Shown here: piece after piece, positions 48,117 through 56,636 of the stretch | Numbering within the stretch: position 1 is the first letter of the stretch | Layout: every line of letters starts with the position of its first letter | Assembly: GCA_033763995.1 (NCBI GenBank) | Contig: JANRJL010000008.1 | Location: 124,001 to 188,000, forward strand | DNA length: 64,000 nucleotides | Origin: GCA-2737725 sp033763995 | GTDB taxonomy: Bacteria > Pseudomonadota > Alphaproteobacteria > Rhodospirillales > Rhodospirillaceae | Reading direction: 5' to 3' | Translations under genes and position numbers: made by a program | The notes under the pieces: model-generated | Told to the model about the DNA's origin: nothing | The model's database searches: none | What the model saw: only the letters and a program-made list of their open reading frames with translations

Positions 48117-49488
48117 GCGCGTGCCGCCCGTGGCGCAAGTCATCGACGCCCTGAAGACGCGGCTGGGAGATCGCCTCTCCGTCAATGCCGCCGTGCGCGA
48201 GCAGCACGGGCGCGGCGAGTCCTGGCACCCCAGCGCGCCGCCCGACGCCGTGGCTTTTCCGCTGACGACCGCCGAGGTCGCCGAGATCGTCAAGGTTTGC
48301 GCGGCGCACAAGGTGCCCATGGTGCCCTTCGGCGCGGGCACCTCGCTGGAGGGCCAAGTGAACGCCGTGCGCGGCGGCCTTAGCATCGACCTGTCGCGCA
48401 TGACCCGGATCGTCGCCGTCAACCAGGCCGACCTCGACTGCATGGTCGAGGCCGGGGTCACGCGCGCGCAACTGAATGCGCACCTGCGCGATCTCGGGCT
48501 GTTCTTTCCGGTTGATCCGGGAGCCGAGTGCACCCTCGGCGGCATGGTCGCGACGCGCGCCTCGGGCACCAATGCCGTGCGCTACGGCACCATGCGCGAG
48601 CTGGTGCTGGGTCTTACTGTCGTCCTGGCGGACGGCTCGATCATTCGCACCGGCGGGCGGGCGCGCAAGTCGGCCGCCGGTTACGACCTCACGCGGCTGA
48701 TGATCGGCTCCGAGGGCACGCTCGGCATCGTCACCGAGATCACGTTGCGCCTGTCGGCGGTGCCCGAAGCCGTCACCGCCGCCACCGTGTCGTTTCCCAG
48801 CGTCGATGCCGCCGTGGAATCCGTGATCGCCGTGATCCAGACCGGCATTCCCATCGCGCGCATCGAATTGCTGGACGAGGTCAGCGTCGCCGCCGTCAAC
48901 CGCTATTCCAAATTGTCGCTGGACCTTCGCCCGACCTTGTTCCTGGAGTTCCACGGCACGCAGGCCAGCGTGGCCGAGAACACCACGGCCGTAGAGGAAA
49001 TCGCCGCCGAGCACGGCGGCTCGGGCTTTCAATGGGCCGACCAGGCCGAAGACCGCTCCAAGCTGTGGGAGGCACGCCACAAGGCCTATTACGCGGGCCT
49101 CGCGCTGCGCCCCGACGCCAAGGGCCTGGTGACCGACGTCTGCGTGCCCATCTCGCGCTTGGCTCAGTGCATCGCCGAAACCAAGCAGGACCTCGCCAAA
49201 GCCTCGATGCCCGCGCCGCTGTTGGGCCACGTCGGCGACGGCAACTTTCATGTCTGCTTCATCATCGATCCCGCCAAGCCCGGCGAATTGCATGAGGCGG
49301 AACATCTGCACGATCGCATGGTCGCGCGCGCGCAAAGCATGGGCGGCACCTGCACCGGCGAACACGGCATTGGCTTGGGCAAAACCGAACACTTGAAGCG
49401 CGAGGCGGGCGCGGGCGTCGCGGTGATGAAGGCCATCAAGCAGGCGCTCGATCCCTTGGGCCTGATGAACCCGGGAAAGATGTTTTGA
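48109..49488 (+). CDS. FAD-linked oxidase, GlcD/D-lactate dehydrogenase-like
   Basis: A 459-residue flavoenzyme of the FAD_binding_4/FAD-oxidase_C class. FAD-binding residues lie in VPFGAGTSLEG (about 73-83) and the PGAECTLGGMVATRASG stretch; the C-terminal domain has the metal/substrate motif HVGDGNFH and GEHGIGLGK near the end. Members oxidise D-2-hydroxy acids (D-lactate, glycolate). The start at 48109 overlaps the previous stop codon; the longer open frame to 47653 is the shadow of the nitrilase-type gene. Together with the neighbours it could form a hydroxyacid/ketoacid catabolic unit. Confidence 0.88.
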   Translation: MDERVPPVAQVIDALKTRLGDRLSVNAAVREQHGRGESWHPSAPPDAVAFPLTTAEVAEIVKVCAAHKVPMVPFGAGTSLEGQVNAVRGGLSIDLSRMTRIVAVNQADLDCMVEAGVTRAQLNAHLRDLGLFFPVDPGAECTLGGMVATRASGTNAVRYGTMRELVLGLTVVLADGSIIRTGGRARKSAAGYDLTRLMIGSEGTLGIVTEITLRLSAVPEAVTAATVSFPSVDAAVESVIAVIQTGIPIARIELLDEVSVAAVNRYSKLSLDLRPTLFLEFHGTQASVAENTTAVEEIAAEHGGSGFQWADQAEDRSKLWEARHKAYYAGLALRPDAKGLVTDVCVPISRLAQCIAETKQDLAKASMPAPLLGHVGDGNFHVCFIIDPAKPGELHEAEHLHDRMVARAQSMGGTCTGEHGIGLGKTEHLKREAGAGVAVMKAIKQALDPLGLMNPGKMF

Positions 49489-50483
49489 TGGCTAAGCCCA
49501 ACGAGAGTAAACCTCGCGTATGCATTGTCGGACCCGGCGCCATCGGCGGCATGATGGCCGTGCATTTGCAGCGCGCGGGCTATGACGTGAGCGCGCTCGC
49601 GCGGCCCGCCAAGGCGGCCGAGATCAAAGCCAAGGGCATCACGTTGCTGGACGGCGGGCAGACCTATCGCGGCCAGCCCAAGGTGTCCGCCGACCCCGCC
49701 GAACTGGGCGCCCATGACATCGTTGTCGTCACGGTGAAAAGCGACGGCCTCGCGACGGTGGTGCCGCATCTGCCCGCATTGTCCAAACCCGACGCGCCCT
49801 GGGTCTTCGTCATGAACGGCGTGCCGTGGTGGTTCTTCAGCCACTTCGGCGGCGCCAAGCGCGGCACGGCGCTCAACTCCGTTGACCCCAGCGGCAACCT
49901 CGCGCGGATGATTCCGTTGGAGCGCGTGGTGTGGGGCGTCATCAACTGCGGCGTTTCGATCCGGCCCGACGGCGTGCTCAGTCACGATCATTCCAACCAG
50001 TTGCAATTGGGCCGCCCGGATCTGTCGCGGGGCGGCCTGGCATCGCTCGCCGAGGTGTTCACGGCCGCGGGCTACAACACCGAGACGACGGATCGCATTC
50101 ACCACGCGATCTGGACTAAGCTGCTCGCCAACATGACGTTCAATCCGCTCTCGGCCCTGACCTCGGCCACCTCCGACCTGATCCTCACCGATCCGATGGT
50201 GCGCGAGTTCACCATCGCCGTCGCCGACGAAGGCCGCGCCGTCGGCGAGGCCCTGGGGATTCCCGGCGGCCCGCCCGCGCGCGAGCGCTTCGCCGCAGCC
50301 GGACGGCTTGGAAAATCCAAGACCTCCATGCTGGCCGACATGGAGCGCGGCCGCCCGTTGGAGATCGAGCCCATCATCGGCGCGGCGGTGGAAATCGCCG
50401 ATCTGCTGGGCGTGCCGGTGCCCAACACCAAGGCGCTCTATGGCTTGGTCCGCGTGCGCGCCAAGGCCGCGGGGTTGGCATGA
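49488..50483 (+). CDS. Ketopantoate reductase-family (PanE/ApbA-like) oxidoreductase
   Basis: A 331-residue NADPH-dependent 2-ketoacid reductase family protein. The dinucleotide motif is VGPGAIGGMMA (about 15-25). The substrate region KLLANMTFNPLSALT (about 211-225) has the conserved Lys and Asn, and the later IADLLGVPVPN matches the family end. Genuine PanE makes pantoate, but many paralogues reduce other 2-keto acids, which would suit the GlcD-like neighbour running in the opposite chemical sense. The start TGATG overlaps the previous stop by one base. The next gene overlaps by four bases. Confidence 0.85.
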   Translation: MAKPNESKPRVCIVGPGAIGGMMAVHLQRAGYDVSALARPAKAAEIKAKGITLLDGGQTYRGQPKVSADPAELGAHDIVVVTVKSDGLATVVPHLPALSKPDAPWVFVMNGVPWWFFSHFGGAKRGTALNSVDPSGNLARMIPLERVVWGVINCGVSIRPDGVLSHDHSNQLQLGRPDLSRGGLASLAEVFTAAGYNTETTDRIHHAIWTKLLANMTFNPLSALTSATSDLILTDPMVREFTIAVADEGRAVGEALGIPGGPPARERFAAAGRLGKSKTSMLADMERGRPLEIEPIIGAAVEIADLLGVPVPNTKALYGLVRVRAKAAGLA

Positions 50484-52999
50484 GCGCGCCCATCACCGAT
50501 GCGCGGTTAGGCCCGGCGCTGGAGGCCATCGACGGGGCCCGCGTGAAATGGCTCTCGGTCGACGTGTTCGACACCTTGCTGTGGCGCAAGGTGCCCGAGC
50601 CCAAGGACGTGTTCCTGGTGCTGGGCCGTCAACTGGCCGAGGCCGGGCGTCTCGCCGCCCACATGTCGCCCGTGCATTTCGCCGAACTGCGCGCGCGCGC
50701 CGAAAAGGTGGCGCGGAACAACCGCGAGGCCGCCACAGCTTCACGCGAGATCACGCTCAAGGACATCTACGATCAACTGCCCGATGCGTTGTTCGCATCG
50801 GGCTTTCGCCGCCCTGACCGCGTCGCCGCTGAATTGGCCTGCGAGACGGCGCTGATGACGCCCGATGACGATCTCATGGCCCTCATGGAAGGGGCCAAGG
50901 CCAAGGGCGTTAAGTTGATGCTGATTTCCGACACCTATTTCTCCAGCGCCGACATCACGGCGTTTCTCGCCGGCTCGCGCTGGAAAGGTCTAGGACCGGT
51001 GGACCGCTTGGTCGTGTCGAACGAAATGGGGCGGCCCAAGTGGCGCGATCTGTTCGACCATCTGCTCAAGGATTTGAAGATTGCCCCGGGCGAGCTGTTT
51101 CACATCGGCGATAACCGCGATGCCGATGTCGCGCCTTGCGTGCGGTTGAGCATTCCACATCTGTTTTACGACAAGTGGGCCTTCTCGGCGCGCACGTCCA
51201 CCAAGGAGTTGCCGGAGAAGTTGAACAAACGCGCGGCCTTGATCGACGGGTATGGCGACGGCGGGCTCACGGGCTTGCGCTCGCGGCTGTGGCATCGCGC
51301 ACCGCCGGAGTTGTCGGCCACGCACGCGTCCTTCTGGCGCATTGGTGCCTCGGCCTTGTCGCCGCCCTTCGCGTTGTTCGGGCGCTGGATCGTCGGGCAG
51401 TGCCGCGACTTGGGTGCGACGACGATCCATGGCATCATGCGCGAGGGCCGCTTTCTCAACGCGCTGGTGTCGCAAACCGCCCAGGCGCATGGCCTCAAGC
51501 TGAAGACCGCGGAAATCTGGCTGTCGCGCCGCGCCGTGGTGCGCGCGGCCCTCTATGAGGACGATCTGTCGCTGCTGCCCGCGACCTTGCTGCTCACCCC
51601 CGGCGCCAACACGCCCGACGTGCTGAAACAGATCGGCCTGACGCAAGCCGACCTCGAGGGCGCCATGCCCGACGCCGCGCGCTTCGATATCCGTCAGTCC
51701 GATGCGCTTTCCACGCTGTGCCTCGCCGTCGCCGGCTCGCCCGCCATCCGGGCCAAGGTCTGCGCGTGGTCGGCGGGCCTGCGCCGCGATTTGCTGAAGG
51801 GCCTCAAGCAGGCCCTGCCGTTGGAGAAGCCGGGAAACATCGTGCTGATGGATTTGGGCTATGCCGCCACCATCCAGACCGCGCTGGCGCGCATTCTCAA
51901 GCGCGAAGGCCTGCCCGCCAACTTGGTGGGCCTCTATTTCGCGCTCAACCCCAAGGCCGTCGACAACATCATCGAGGGCGCCGATGCGCGGGCCTTCCTG
52001 TCCGATGGCGGGGTCGACACCCGTACTATTGGTTTGCTCACGCGCACGCCCGACGTGCTGGAACATGCCTGCATGTGCCGCGACGGCTCGCTCAGCCACT
52101 ACGACGACGCAGGCCAGGCCGTGTTCCTGCCCAACCAGCGCGACGAGAAGCAACTGGCCGAGATGGAAGCCCTGCAAGCGGGCATCTTGTTCGCGGCGCG
52201 CGCCGCCGACGCCCTGCTGGGCCCCGACAGCCGCACGCCGCTGCTCGGCAATGCGGCCCTGCAACGTCAGGTCGCCGCCAGCATCGAGGCGATGCTGCTG
52301 TATCCCACGCTGGACGAGGCGCGCACCATCGGCGGCTGGCGGCACGAGGCTAACTTCGACCTCACCGACTTGGGGCGGCTGACCGATCTCGCCTTCGAGC
52401 CCGCCGAACTGGAGTATCGCGGCTTTGCGGCGCTCACGGGCGTGGGGCGGCACCAAGTCTACTGGCCTGCGGCGGCCTATGTGCTCGCCAATCCGTACTT
52501 GCGCGATGCCTATGCCGCCGGGGCGGGCGAGGGCTTCACCGCCGATCATCTCACGGCTGGCCCACTCGTCGGCGGGCTCACCTTCGTGGCCGATTTCGGG
52601 GCCGGTTTCGACGACAAGCACAAGCGCGTCGCGGCGCTGGAGCTCAACGCCTTCGGGCGGATGCAGTTGATTTTTACGCTCAAGGCCATGGGCCCCGAGG
52701 CGATCAAGCGGCTGAGCTTGCGTTGGCCCGTGGGCCGCGCGGTGATCGCGCTGGACCGGGTCGAACTCATCATCACCTCCGATTCAGGCAAGCAAACCGT
52801 CGACCTGCTGTCGCCGCCCCATGGGCCGGCGTGGTCGGGCGCGCGCGAGATCGCGCCGGGCGTATGCCTGACCGAAGGGGCGGGGGCCGAAACCGTGCTC
52901 GATTTCTCAAGCGCGATCCCGGGCGGGCGTCATGCGCTCGACCTCATGCTGCGCTTGAAGTATCTCAAGATCGACCGCGTCTTCGGATCGAGACAATAG
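50480..52999 (+). CDS. Large HAD-superfamily protein (COG5610-like)
   Basis: An 839-residue protein. The N-terminal HAD domain is complete: motif I DVFDTLL (28-34), motif II LISDTYF (about 149-155), motif III Lys in GRPKWRDLF and motif IV HIGDNRDADV. The middle part with IHGIMREGRFLNALV and VLMDLGYAATIQTAL resembles the conserved second half of the HAD/glycosyltransferase-associated COG5610 proteins. The end (about 680-839) is unassigned. HAD phosphatase activity is likely. It overlaps panE and is followed by GT2 after four bases, linking the upstream operon to the glycan cluster; similar proteins occur in polysaccharide clusters. Confidence 0.8.
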   Translation: MSAPITDARLGPALEAIDGARVKWLSVDVFDTLLWRKVPEPKDVFLVLGRQLAEAGRLAAHMSPVHFAELRARAEKVARNNREAATASREITLKDIYDQLPDALFASGFRRPDRVAAELACETALMTPDDDLMALMEGAKAKGVKLMLISDTYFSSADITAFLAGSRWKGLGPVDRLVVSNEMGRPKWRDLFDHLLKDLKIAPGELFHIGDNRDADVAPCVRLSIPHLFYDKWAFSARTSTKELPEKLNKRAALIDGYGDGGLTGLRSRLWHRAPPELSATHASFWRIGASALSPPFALFGRWIVGQCRDLGATTIHGIMREGRFLNALVSQTAQAHGLKLKTAEIWLSRRAVVRAALYEDDLSLLPATLLLTPGANTPDVLKQIGLTQADLEGAMPDAARFDIRQSDALSTLCLAVAGSPAIRAKVCAWSAGLRRDLLKGLKQALPLEKPGNIVLMDLGYAATIQTALARILKREGLPANLVGLYFALNPKAVDNIIEGADARAFLSDGGVDTRTIGLLTRTPDVLEHACMCRDGSLSHYDDAGQAVFLPNQRDEKQLAEMEALQAGILFAARAADALLGPDSRTPLLGNAALQRQVAASIEAMLLYPTLDEARTIGGWRHEANFDLTDLGRLTDLAFEPAELEYRGFAALTGVGRHQVYWPAAAYVLANPYLRDAYAAGAGEGFTADHLTAGPLVGGLTFVADFGAGFDDKHKRVAALELNAFGRMQLIFTLKAMGPEAIKRLSLRWPVGRAVIALDRVELIITSDSGKQTVDLLSPPHGPAWSGAREIAPGVCLTEGAGAETVLDFSSAIPGGRHALDLMLRLKYLKIDRVFGSRQ

Positions 53000-53003
53000 C
53001 GCC

Positions 53004-53921
53004 ATGGCCACTTCACCATCCGCCGCCTCTAAAACACCCGCCGCCGGCGGGCGGCTGTGCATGGTGACGACCAACTTCAATTACGGCGCCTACCTTGATG
53101 ACTGCATGCGCTCCATCGTGAATTCCAAGGGGTTCGAGCGCGTCGACTACGTGGTCATGGACGGCGGGTCCACCGACAACTCCGTCGCGGTCATCAAGTC
53201 CCATGCGCCGAAGCTGAAACATTGGCAAAGCGCCAAGGACGAGGGCATGTACCACGCCATCGCCGAGGGCTTCACCAAGTCCGACGCGCCCTACATGGGC
53301 TGGCTCAATTCCGACGACCAGTTGACGCCCTGGACCATCCAGACCGTGCTCGACATTTTCGATCAACTGCCGCAAGTGCGCTGGATCACCTCGCGCTATC
53401 CGTTGCAGGCGCGCAAGGACGGCACGGTGATCAAGTCCGACTATCTCCCGGGCGTGGACAACTGGGGCTTCTTCAACGCCGAGCACATCAAGTCGTCGGG
53501 CCTGCCCACGTCGGGCTGGATCGTGCAGGACTGCACCTTCTGGCGCCGCGACCTGTGGGACGAGGTGGGCGCCGAGTTCGACTTGTCGCTCAGGCTCGCC
53601 GCCGACTTCGAGTTGTGGTCGCGCTTCATCCAGAAAACCGACTGCTACGTCGTCAATGTGCCCTTGGGCATCTATCGCTTTCACGGCGCCAACAAGGCGG
53701 TGACGGGGCGCGACGCCTACCGCGATGAATGCCTCAAGGTGCTCAACCGCCACACGCCCGTGGTGCCCGAGAACATCGAGAAGCTCGGCCAACGCGTCAT
53801 TGGCAAGCATCTCAAGTCGCTTGGCATGGGGCATTTGGTCGACAAGAAATGGGCGCCGCCGCTCAAGACCATCGTCTTCAATCACGGCGACGGTCGGTAT
53901 TACGCGGTGGATGCGGATTAA
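53004..53921 (+). CDS. Family 2 glycosyltransferase
   Basis: A 305-residue GT-A-fold inverting transferase. DXD-like and family motifs are VVMDGGSTDNSV (about 49-60) and the WLNSDDQL metal-binding strand (about 99-106), with the acceptor-side DCTFWRRDLWDEVG near 175. No membrane segment is visible, so it acts in the cytoplasm on a lipid-linked or nucleotide acceptor. It overlaps the epimerase gene by four bases, convergently. It resembles the GT2 at the right edge, probably by duplication. Confidence 0.88.
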   Translation: MATSPSAASKTPAAGGRLCMVTTNFNYGAYLDDCMRSIVNSKGFERVDYVVMDGGSTDNSVAVIKSHAPKLKHWQSAKDEGMYHAIAEGFTKSDAPYMGWLNSDDQLTPWTIQTVLDIFDQLPQVRWITSRYPLQARKDGTVIKSDYLPGVDNWGFFNAEHIKSSGLPTSGWIVQDCTFWRRDLWDEVGAEFDLSLRLAADFELWSRFIQKTDCYVVNVPLGIYRFHGANKAVTGRDAYRDECLKVLNRHTPVVPENIEKLGQRVIGKHLKSLGMGHLVDKKWAPPLKTIVFNHGDGRYYAVDAD

Positions 53922-54835
53922 GCTTCGGCTTTGATCCAATCGGCGTAGCGCTTCAGGCCGTCATTCAATTGGACACGCGGCTTGAAACCCAAAGCAGCGG
54001 ATTTTTTCGTGCAGGCGCGGAAGTGCCGCGGATCGCCGGGTTTGACCTCGCCCGAAAAACCGATCTTGCCGGACACGCCCAAAGCGGATGAAAACAGCTT
54101 CGCAAAATCGGCGATGGTCGTGGCCGTGCCGGTGCCGCCGTTGACGATGGTGAGGCCCGGCGCCGGGCTTTCGATCAGCGTGCGGATTAGTGCAATGGCG
54201 TCATCGATGAACAGAAAATCCCGGGTCTCGAACCCGGTGCCGAACAGAGTGGCGCTGCCATCGCCCTTCAGTAGCTTCTGGCCCAGTTCCCAGGGTAGTT
54301 GTTTGCGCAGACCCGGCCCATAGACCGAAAAAAATCGCACGACGCCGATGTGAATGCGCCCGGCTTCAGCGGCCGTGCGGCACACGGCTTCGGTCTCCAG
54401 CTTGAACTTGCCGTAGTTGGAAATGGGCGCCGTGGCGGTGTCCTCGCGGATCGGGTCGTCGTTGGTGCTGCCGTAAACCGCCGCGCTGGAGGGATAGACG
54501 ACGCGGCAACCGGGCGCGAGCCGCGAAAGTGTGGTCACCAAAACTTCAGTGGTGCCCACGGTATCGCTGCGGGCCTGGTCGGGCTCGGCCTGGGCTTGGC
54601 CCACGGTGCCGGTGCCCGCCCCGTGAAACACCGCGTCGGGCGGGCCCAGGGCCTTGAACGCGGCCTCCAAAATCCACGCCTCGATGGGGGCCACGTGAAA
54701 CGACGCGGTGGGGAAACTCAAGTCCGGGCGGCGGCGGTCGAAGCCCACCACGCGCCAGCCGTCATTGGCGAAATGGCGCGCCGCCGCGCCGCCGATGAAG
54801 CCCGCGGCTCCGGTGATCCAGATGGTGTGGGCCAT
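53918..54835 (-). CDS. NAD-dependent epimerase/dehydratase (extended SDR)
   Basis: A 305-residue sugar-nucleotide epimerase or dehydratase. The Rossmann motif is GAAGFIGG (9-16), the catalytic SSAAVYG plus YGKFK (Tyr-x-x-x-Lys) are present, and RFFSVYGPGLR is the usual substrate-side motif. The C-terminus ends with the PRVQLNDGLKRYADW pattern of GalE/RfbB-like enzymes. The sugar cannot be predicted. It is the last gene of a minus-strand group (methyltransferases and a GT/acyltransferase) running from 58943 to here. Confidence 0.88.
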   Translation of the reverse strand: MAHTIWITGAAGFIGGAAARHFANDGWRVVGFDRRRPDLSFPTASFHVAPIEAWILEAAFKALGPPDAVFHGAGTGTVGQAQAEPDQARSDTVGTTEVLVTTLSRLAPGCRVVYPSSAAVYGSTNDDPIREDTATAPISNYGKFKLETEAVCRTAAEAGRIHIGVVRFFSVYGPGLRKQLPWELGQKLLKGDGSATLFGTGFETRDFLFIDDAIALIRTLIESPAPGLTIVNGGTGTATTIADFAKLFSSALGVSGKIGFSGEVKPGDPRHFRACTKKSAALGFKPRVQLNDGLKRYADWIKAEA

Positions 54836-54841
54836 CGTCGC

Positions 54842-55636
54842 CTAGTATTTCCGCACGGCGAAGCCGACGCCGTAGCCGGCCTCGCGGTAACTGAAACACG
54901 AAAAGCGGTCGTCGCCTTCCACCAGCGTGCGCCACACGCGGTTGAGTTCCGGGTGCGTGGGGTGCGCGATGTCGTCGAACACCACCGCGCCGCCCACCGC
55001 CAGGCGCGGCAGCACGTCGCACATGTCCTGGGCCGCGCCCAGTTCGGAGTGATCGCCGTCCACGGTGATGAGGTCGATGTGGGCGTCGGGATTGCGCGCG
55101 AAGAAGGCGGGCAAGGTCTCGTGCGAATTGCCGTCCGTGAAGGCCACGGGTCCGCGATGGCCTATGCGTTTGAGTTCGTCTTGCACGAACGCCGGCCCGG
55201 GGTTTTCCATGCCGGCGTAGTTGGCCATCCACATGTCGAACAGGAACATGCTGCAATAAGAGGCAAGGCTCGCGACCGCACAGGCGCTGCGCCCGCGCCG
55301 CACGCCGATTTCCAAGTAAGTGCGCGGCTTCAAGGTCTCGGTAAGGCACAAGAGCACGGTGACGATGTCGGCGTAGCGCCAATTCGCGCCGAAGCGCTTC
55401 AAGCCCTCGGCGTAAAAATCCTTCAGGTAGGTCGTGTAGGGATCGGGCGTGAGCCGGTCCATGAGCGCGCGGGCCTGAGGGATCCATTTGGGATCGGCGA
55501 GGATGTGGCCCAGCGTGTCGGCGCCGATCATGACGGGCGGATACCACGCGGTCTCGCCGGCCTTGGCCACGAAGCTGGCGTTGGGCACGGTGGAGGTCAC
55601 GGCGCTGAAGCGGGGTTTGGGCAGCGTGAGTGTCAT
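54842..55636 (-). CDS. Class I SAM methyltransferase (MTase_24-like)
   Basis: A 264-residue methyltransferase. The SAM-binding motif is TYLEIGVRRGRSACAVASL (about 106-124), followed by VDGDHSELGAAQDMCD with the acidic ribose-binding residue, and VVFDDIAHP. This resembles cephalosporin-hydroxylase-like/MTase_24 proteins of glycan clusters. The ATG at 55636 has GAGAG upstream; another ATG at 55651 would also work and would overlap the previous stop closely. It sits six bases before the epimerase gene and 18 bases after the next MTase. Confidence 0.8.
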   Translation of the reverse strand: MTLTLPKPRFSAVTSTVPNASFVAKAGETAWYPPVMIGADTLGHILADPKWIPQARALMDRLTPDPYTTYLKDFYAEGLKRFGANWRYADIVTVLLCLTETLKPRTYLEIGVRRGRSACAVASLASYCSMFLFDMWMANYAGMENPGPAFVQDELKRIGHRGPVAFTDGNSHETLPAFFARNPDAHIDLITVDGDHSELGAAQDMCDVLPRLAVGGAVVFDDIAHPTHPELNRVWRTLVEGDDRFSCFSYREAGYGVGFAVRKY

Positions 55637-55654
55637 GTCAGCGTCTCTCATAGC

Positions 55655-56560
55655 TCATGGCGCGCTCACGGCGAAGACCATGAGCTGGGGCCGCGAGAAA
55701 AATCGGGTGTTGCCCTGCTGGAAGCGATTGCGCAGCACTTCCTGCCAGAAGGACTCCACGGTGGACTGCGGATTGCGCCGCAGGATGTCGTCGATTTGCG
55801 CCGTCAGGCTTTGCACGTCGGGCGGGCCTAGGTCTTCCTTGTAGTCGGCCAAGGTGTTGTTGGCATAGCCGCTGGGCACGATGGCCTTGAGCGTGAAGCC
55901 CGCGATCTCGATGGCCTCTACGTAGTGCCAGGCCGGATAGGGCCACTCGTAAACGCCGTAGCGCTGGCAGTAGGGATGCTGGGCGAGCTGGGTGTAAAGT
56001 TCCTGCGGCGTCTCGGCGAACCATTCACGAAACGCGAACCAAAGGCCATGGGCGGGCATCTTCTGACGGATGGTGGCGGCGGCCTGGGCGATGTTCTTGA
56101 AATGGTGGATGCAGTTTTTGGTGACGACGACGTCGTAGCGCTCGGGCCCGGCGTGCCAGGCGTTGAGATCGTTGTGCACCTTAACGCCCGCCGCATCAGT
56201 GCGGCTCAGCAAGTAGCCCGTGCCGGTGTTGAACAACCCGTTGGGCTCCATCAGGTGCACACTGGTGAAATCTGAGCGGCTCAGCGCCCACGATAGAAAC
56301 CCCGGCCCGCCGCCGATTTCGCACAGCGGCTGCGCCTTGTTCACGCCGAACAAATCGAGCAGCTTGAGGATCGTTTGCAACTCGTAGCTCTTGAGAAAGC
56401 GGTCGAAGGACGTCGCGCGATCGGGTTCCAGGTAGATGCTTTCCAGCAGGCGGCGCACGGCCGGGTCGGCGGCCGCCAAAGCCTGCTGCTCGACCATCAT
56501 CCGTTCGTTGACGTTGGGGTCTTCGACCAGCGCATGAACATTGAGGCGAGGCAGAGTCAT
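55655..56560 (-). CDS. Class I SAM methyltransferase, glycan cluster
   Basis: A 301-residue protein with the SAM motif LCEIGGGPGFLSWAL (about 79-93), acidic post-I residue MEPNG, and VVVTKNCIHHF where motif II is expected. Long helical insertions at the N-terminus and C-terminus make it larger than a minimal domain. The methyl acceptor is unknown, probably a sugar. It is 76 bases downstream of the GT/acyltransferase gene and shares its orientation. Confidence 0.78.
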   Translation of the reverse strand: MTLPRLNVHALVEDPNVNERMMVEQQALAAADPAVRRLLESIYLEPDRATSFDRFLKSYELQTILKLLDLFGVNKAQPLCEIGGGPGFLSWALSRSDFTSVHLMEPNGLFNTGTGYLLSRTDAAGVKVHNDLNAWHAGPERYDVVVTKNCIHHFKNIAQAAATIRQKMPAHGLWFAFREWFAETPQELYTQLAQHPYCQRYGVYEWPYPAWHYVEAIEIAGFTLKAIVPSGYANNTLADYKEDLGPPDVQSLTAQIDDILRRNPQSTVESFWQEVLRNRFQQGNTRFFSRPQLMVFAVSAP

Positions 56561-56636
56561 GGAGCCACGTGATTGGTTAAGGCCGCGCCTGGAACACGGC
56601 GCGCCAACCTAGCACCATGGCCCGAAAATCGTATCT